Assembly: GCA_938004315.1 (NCBI GenBank)
Contig: CALKWG010000505.1
Span: 1-7,951, forward strand
From: an uncultured Spirochaetaceae bacterium
GTDB lineage: Bacteria; Spirochaetota; Spirochaetia; Treponematales; UBA12059
Length of the DNA stretch: 7,951 nucleotides
Reading direction: 5' to 3'
Below are positions 5,896-7,951 of this stretch, piece after piece. Positions within the stretch are counted from its first letter, which is position 1, and each line of letters starts with the position of its first letter. A program made the translations under genes and the position numbers. The notes below the pieces were generated by a model. That model was not told where the DNA came from. It ran no database searches and worked only from the letters and a program-made list of their open reading frames with translations.

Positions 5896-6486
5896 ATGGC
5901 GCTCATCGAATCCGTTAAAGAGGGAGCTCACGGCGCCGTCGTCGCGACGGTCGCGGGGGGCTCCCTCGTTCATTTTAAGGCCCGATACCTCGCTTATGGG
6001 GACGGAGCCGCCGCGCCCGAGCCCGGCGCGGTCGTCGACGACGCCGAGCTGGCCTACGCCGCCGCCTGCACCGAGGCCGAGGCCGCGGCGACGGCGCTCC
6101 TCTATCGCGCCGAGCAGTATCGGGCTGGGCTCGAGCGGAAGCTCTCGCTCAAAGGCCACGATAGAAAGCCGCTTCGCGCCGCCCTCGATCATCTTGAAAG
6201 AGAAGGCCTCCTCTGCGATCGGCGTTTCGCGGCGGCCTGGATCCGGCAGCGCCTGCGCCGTCGGGCCGAGGGCCCGGCGAGCCTCCGACTAGGCCTGGCC
6301 TCCCGCGGCGTCGAGCGAGGCGCCGTCGAACTGGCCTTGGCGGAGCTCCTGGACGGCGAGTCCCGCCCCGGGTTCATCCGCGACGCGGCTGAACGCTCCG
6401 GGCTCGTCGACCCGGCCGAGCTCAAGGGCTTCTTAAAAGGCCTGGGATGGAAGGGCGGGGAGATCGACGACGCCTTGGACCGCTAA
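5896..6486 (+). CDS. recX: RecA regulator RecX
   Basis: A 196-residue protein that should bind RecA filaments and limit recombinase activity. The N-terminal 50 or so residues look beta-rich and are variable. The helical RecX repeats begin near residue 57. LDHLEREGLLCDRRFAAAWI (97-116) corresponds to the family's L-x-GLxDDxRFAxxWI signature, with Cys-Asp in place of the usual Asp-Asp. Then RAEGPASLRLGLASRGV and a third repeat, LKGFLKGLGWKGGEIDDAL, follow. It starts 22 bases after the rpsI stop. A GGAG (5878-5881) lies 14 bases before the ATG, farther than ideal, so translation may depend on coupling with rpsI. RecX next to rpsI rather than recA matches the order I recall from treponemes. Confidence 0.87.
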   Translation: MALIESVKEGAHGAVVATVAGGSLVHFKARYLAYGDGAAAPEPGAVVDDAELAYAAACTEAEAAATALLYRAEQYRAGLERKLSLKGHDRKPLRAALDHLEREGLLCDRRFAAAWIRQRLRRRAEGPASLRLGLASRGVERGAVELALAELLDGESRPGFIRDAAERSGLVDPAELKGFLKGLGWKGGEIDDALDR

Positions 6487-6577
6487 GCCCTGGCGGCGAG
6501 CGCGGCGATCCGGCATCGATCGACCCCGATATGCGCGGGTCCCATGCCTCGCGCCACGCCGCCCCGTCCATCCTCTC

Positions 6578-6606
6578 TTGACATTCCTTCACTTTTATTT
6601 GAAAAT
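6578..6606 (+). promoter_or_regulatory. Promoter of the HTH-EIIA gene
   Basis: A perfect TTGACA (6578-6583), 17 bases rich in T, and GAAAAT (6601-6606, four of six -10 bases including the key A2 and T6). The start would be near 6613, leaving a leader of about 25 bases with a GGGGG ribosome site (6627-6631). This AT-rich island stands out from the GC-rich surroundings. It separates the EIIA gene from recX. The 90 bases between the recX stop and this promoter contain no gene. Confidence 0.62.
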
Positions 6607-6637
6607 GGCCGCAAATCATACTGTACGGGGGCGTCTA

Positions 6638-7294
6638 ATGGATGACGACATCCTAACGATAGAAGAAGTTGCCAAGTACCTGCGCGTCTCCGAGCGCACG
6701 GTCTACGATTGGGCCCAGAAGGGCGAGATTCCCGCCGGTAAGATCGGCACGGTCTGGCGCTTCAAGAAGAGCGAGATCGAGCGCTGGGTGAACGAGCGGC
6801 TTTCTTCGAACAAGCCGGTCGCCTCCATCCACCCGGTGCGCATGCGCAACGTCCTGTCGCCCGACCGCGTCGTCTTCCTGGACTACCCGAGGAAGCGCGA
6901 GGCCCTGATCGCCTTGGCCGAGCGCCTCGCCGCCGCGCCGCAGATCAAGAGCAAGCAGGAGATCGTCTCCGAGATCCTCCGCCGCGAGGACCTGATGAGC
7001 ACCGCCATCGGCCGCGGCATCGCCATACCGCACGTACGGCTCTCCAGCGTAACCGACCTGGTCGTGGCCGTCGGCGTCAGCCGCTGCGATATCCAGGATT
7101 TCAACGCCTTCGACGACCAACCGGTCAGGCTCCTGTTTATGATCGCCGCGGCGTATAACCAGCACGCCTACTACCTGCAGACCCTGTCGTATTTCAGCGC
7201 CAAGCTCAAGAACAACGAGCTCCGCGAGGCCATCGCCCAGGCGGCGGACCCGCAGGCCGTCTACGAGCTCCTGGTCAAGCAGGACGAGGACTAA
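6638..7294 (+). CDS. Excisionase-type HTH fused to PTS EIIA (PtsN-like) domain
   Basis: A 218-residue cytoplasmic protein. Residues 5-51 form a small winged/MerR-like helix-turn-helix of the excisionase type (LTIEEVAKYLRVSERTVYDW...IPAGKIG..WRFKKSEIERW). Residues about 72-215 form a fructose/nitrogen-class EIIA domain. GRGIAIPHVR carries the phospho-accepting histidine (H132), and a second conserved-type His lies in NQHAYYL (H176). No EIIB or EIIC is nearby, so this is more likely a phosphorylation-controlled regulator than a sugar-uptake component. The start is the ATG at 6638 with GGGGG 6 bases before it. The in-frame TTG at 6578 is the -35 box and would add 20 residues before the HTH. The gene has its own promoter and terminator. 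Its DNA targets and phosphodonor are not visible here. Confidence 0.88.
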   Translation: MDDDILTIEEVAKYLRVSERTVYDWAQKGEIPAGKIGTVWRFKKSEIERWVNERLSSNKPVASIHPVRMRNVLSPDRVVFLDYPRKREALIALAERLAAAPQIKSKQEIVSEILRREDLMSTAIGRGIAIPHVRLSSVTDLVVAVGVSRCDIQDFNAFDDQPVRLLFMIAAAYNQHAYYLQTLSYFSAKLKNNELREAIAQAADPQAVYELLVKQDED

Positions 7295-7347
7295 AGCCGG
7301 GTCGAGGCGCCCCGCATCCGCGGCGCGCCGGCCCTAGGAAGCCCACG

Positions 7348-7376
7348 AGCCCCCGCCGCCGGCGGGGGCTTTATTG
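7348..7376 (+). terminator. Intrinsic terminator after the HTH-EIIA gene
   Basis: A perfect 10-bp stem AGCCCCCGCC (7348-7357) / GGCGGGGGCT (7361-7370) with a GCC loop, followed by TTATTG. The tail is short but U-rich. It lies about 55 bases after the EIIA stop and upstream of smc. The hairpin is close to self-complementary only on this strand's U-tract side, so it works in the plus direction. Confidence 0.85.
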
Positions 7377-7403
7377 TCAGCGCGCGCTATCCCGTGCTAG
7401 TAT
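7374..7403 (+). promoter_or_regulatory. Likely promoter of smc
   Basis: TTGTCA (7374-7379, five of six -35 bases), an 18-base spacer and TAGTAT (7398-7403). The start would be near 7410, with a leader of about 33 bases. The -35 box begins within the U-tract of the preceding terminator, so the end of one unit and the start of the next are fused. Confidence 0.5.
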
Positions 7404-7442
7404 CCACGCTCGATCTTAGCTAAAGAACGAGGTACCCATCCC

Positions 7443-7951
7443 GTGTTCCTAAAAAGCCTCGAAGTATTCGGTTTTAAGAGCTTCGCCGACCGCACCAAGA
7501 TAGACTTCTCCGAGGGTATCTCAGCCCTCTTAGGGCCCAACGGCTGCGGCAAATCCAACGTCGTGGACGCCATCAAGTGGGTCGTGGGCGAGCAGTCCGC
7601 CCGCTCGCTACGCGCCGAGTCGATGGAGGACATCATCTTCAACGGCACCGAGAGCCGCAAGGCCCTGAGCGTCGCCGAGGTGACCCTGACCATCTCAAAC
7701 GAACGCGGCGTCCTGCAGCTGGACATGCCCGAGATAGCCATCAAGCGCCGCCTCTACCGCTCCGGGGAGAGCGAATACTATATCAACGGCCAGCCGGCCA
7801 AGCTCAAAGAGCTCCGCGAGCTCTTCTGGGACACGGGCATAGGCAAGAGCGCCTACTCCGTCATGGAGCAGGGCCGCATCGACCAGATCCTGTCGAGCAA
7901 GCCCGAGGAGCGGCGCTACCTCTTCGAGGAGGCCGCCGGCATCACCAAGCA
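7443..7951 (+). CDS. smc: Chromosome partition protein SMC, N-terminal part
   Basis: The first 169 codons of the SMC ATPase, the condensin subunit that organises and segregates the chromosome; the rest lies beyond the window. Residues 1-20 (FLKSLEVFGFKSFADRTKI) are the classic SMC start. Walker A is GPNGCGKSN (31-39), followed by GEQSARSLRAESMEDIIFNG, the conserved arginine-finger (R-loop) region. SVMEQGRIDQIL (139-150) contains the Q-loop, then KPEERRYLFEEAAGITK leads toward the coiled coil. The start codon is GTG; GAGG (7429-7432) lies 10 bases upstream and no ATG fits the family start. Walker B, hinge and signature motif are not in the window. Confidence 0.97.
   Translation, partial: MFLKSLEVFGFKSFADRTKIDFSEGISALLGPNGCGKSNVVDAIKWVVGEQSARSLRAESMEDIIFNGTESRKALSVAEVTLTISNERGVLQLDMPEIAIKRRLYRSGESEYYINGQPAKLKELRELFWDTGIGKSAYSVMEQGRIDQILSSKPEERRYLFEEAAGITK

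Noticed and set aside
6513..6534. A hairpin (GCAT, two-base bulge, ATCG-ACCC-CGAT, ATGC) after recX, considered as a terminator
   Set aside because: It is a short bulged stem with no U-tract after it. It may form but gives no support for termination.
1..7951. Search for CRISPR arrays, insertion sequences, attachment sites, toxin-antitoxin pairs or defence genes
   Set aside because: No regularly spaced repeats, terminal inverted repeats, transposase or integrase motifs were seen. The tRNA gene end, where an attachment site might lie, is outside the window.

Overview
The window is GC-rich bacterial chromosomal DNA (I estimate about two thirds G+C by eye). It holds one partial tRNA gene and eight protein genes. 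The gene content fits a GC-rich spirochaete: an rplM-rpsI-recX cluster, an excisionase-type HTH fused to a PTS EIIA domain, a short RNB-family exoribonuclease without obvious N-terminal cold-shock domains, and a chromosomal smc. This placement is inferred from gene content and order, not from a search. I see no phage, IS element, CRISPR array or other sign of recent transfer.

Layout. Positions 1-2521 are on the minus strand: the 5' part of a tRNA-Arg(CCU) cut by the window edge, then a large membrane-anchored class III nucleotide cyclase whose catalytic domain comes first, followed by two 2TM-type hairpins and a coiled-coil tail. Positions 2585-4402 (minus) encode the RNB exoribonuclease. Positions 4403-4574 form a divergent promoter region with a 12-bp inverted repeat and a 10-base motif shared by both promoters. 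Positions 4575-4805 (plus) encode a 76-residue membrane protein. From 4822 onward (plus) a promoter and a long, hairpin-rich leader precede rplM, rpsI and recX. The HTH-EIIA gene (6638-7294) has its own promoter and ends at a strong intrinsic terminator. The smc gene starts at a GTG at 7443 and runs off the right edge.

Transcription. Almost every unit has a recognisable sigma70-type promoter (TTGACA-like -35, 15-18 bases, TATAAT-like -10). Three in-frame TTG triplets that could be mistaken for start codons (minus strand at 2560; plus strand at 4822 and 6578) are really the first bases of -35 boxes. This moves the starts of the cyclase and EIIA genes downstream. The cyclase -10 box lies so close to its ATG that the transcript should be nearly leaderless.

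Functional picture. The core is housekeeping: translation (tRNA, L13, S9), RNA decay (RNB), recombination control (RecX) and chromosome organisation (SMC). Two regulatory proteins sit alongside, a probable cAMP-producing sensor and a PTS-linked DNA-binding regulator. The most unusual items are the cyclase architecture with its leaderless promoter, the mirrored divergent promoter region, and the rplM leader.
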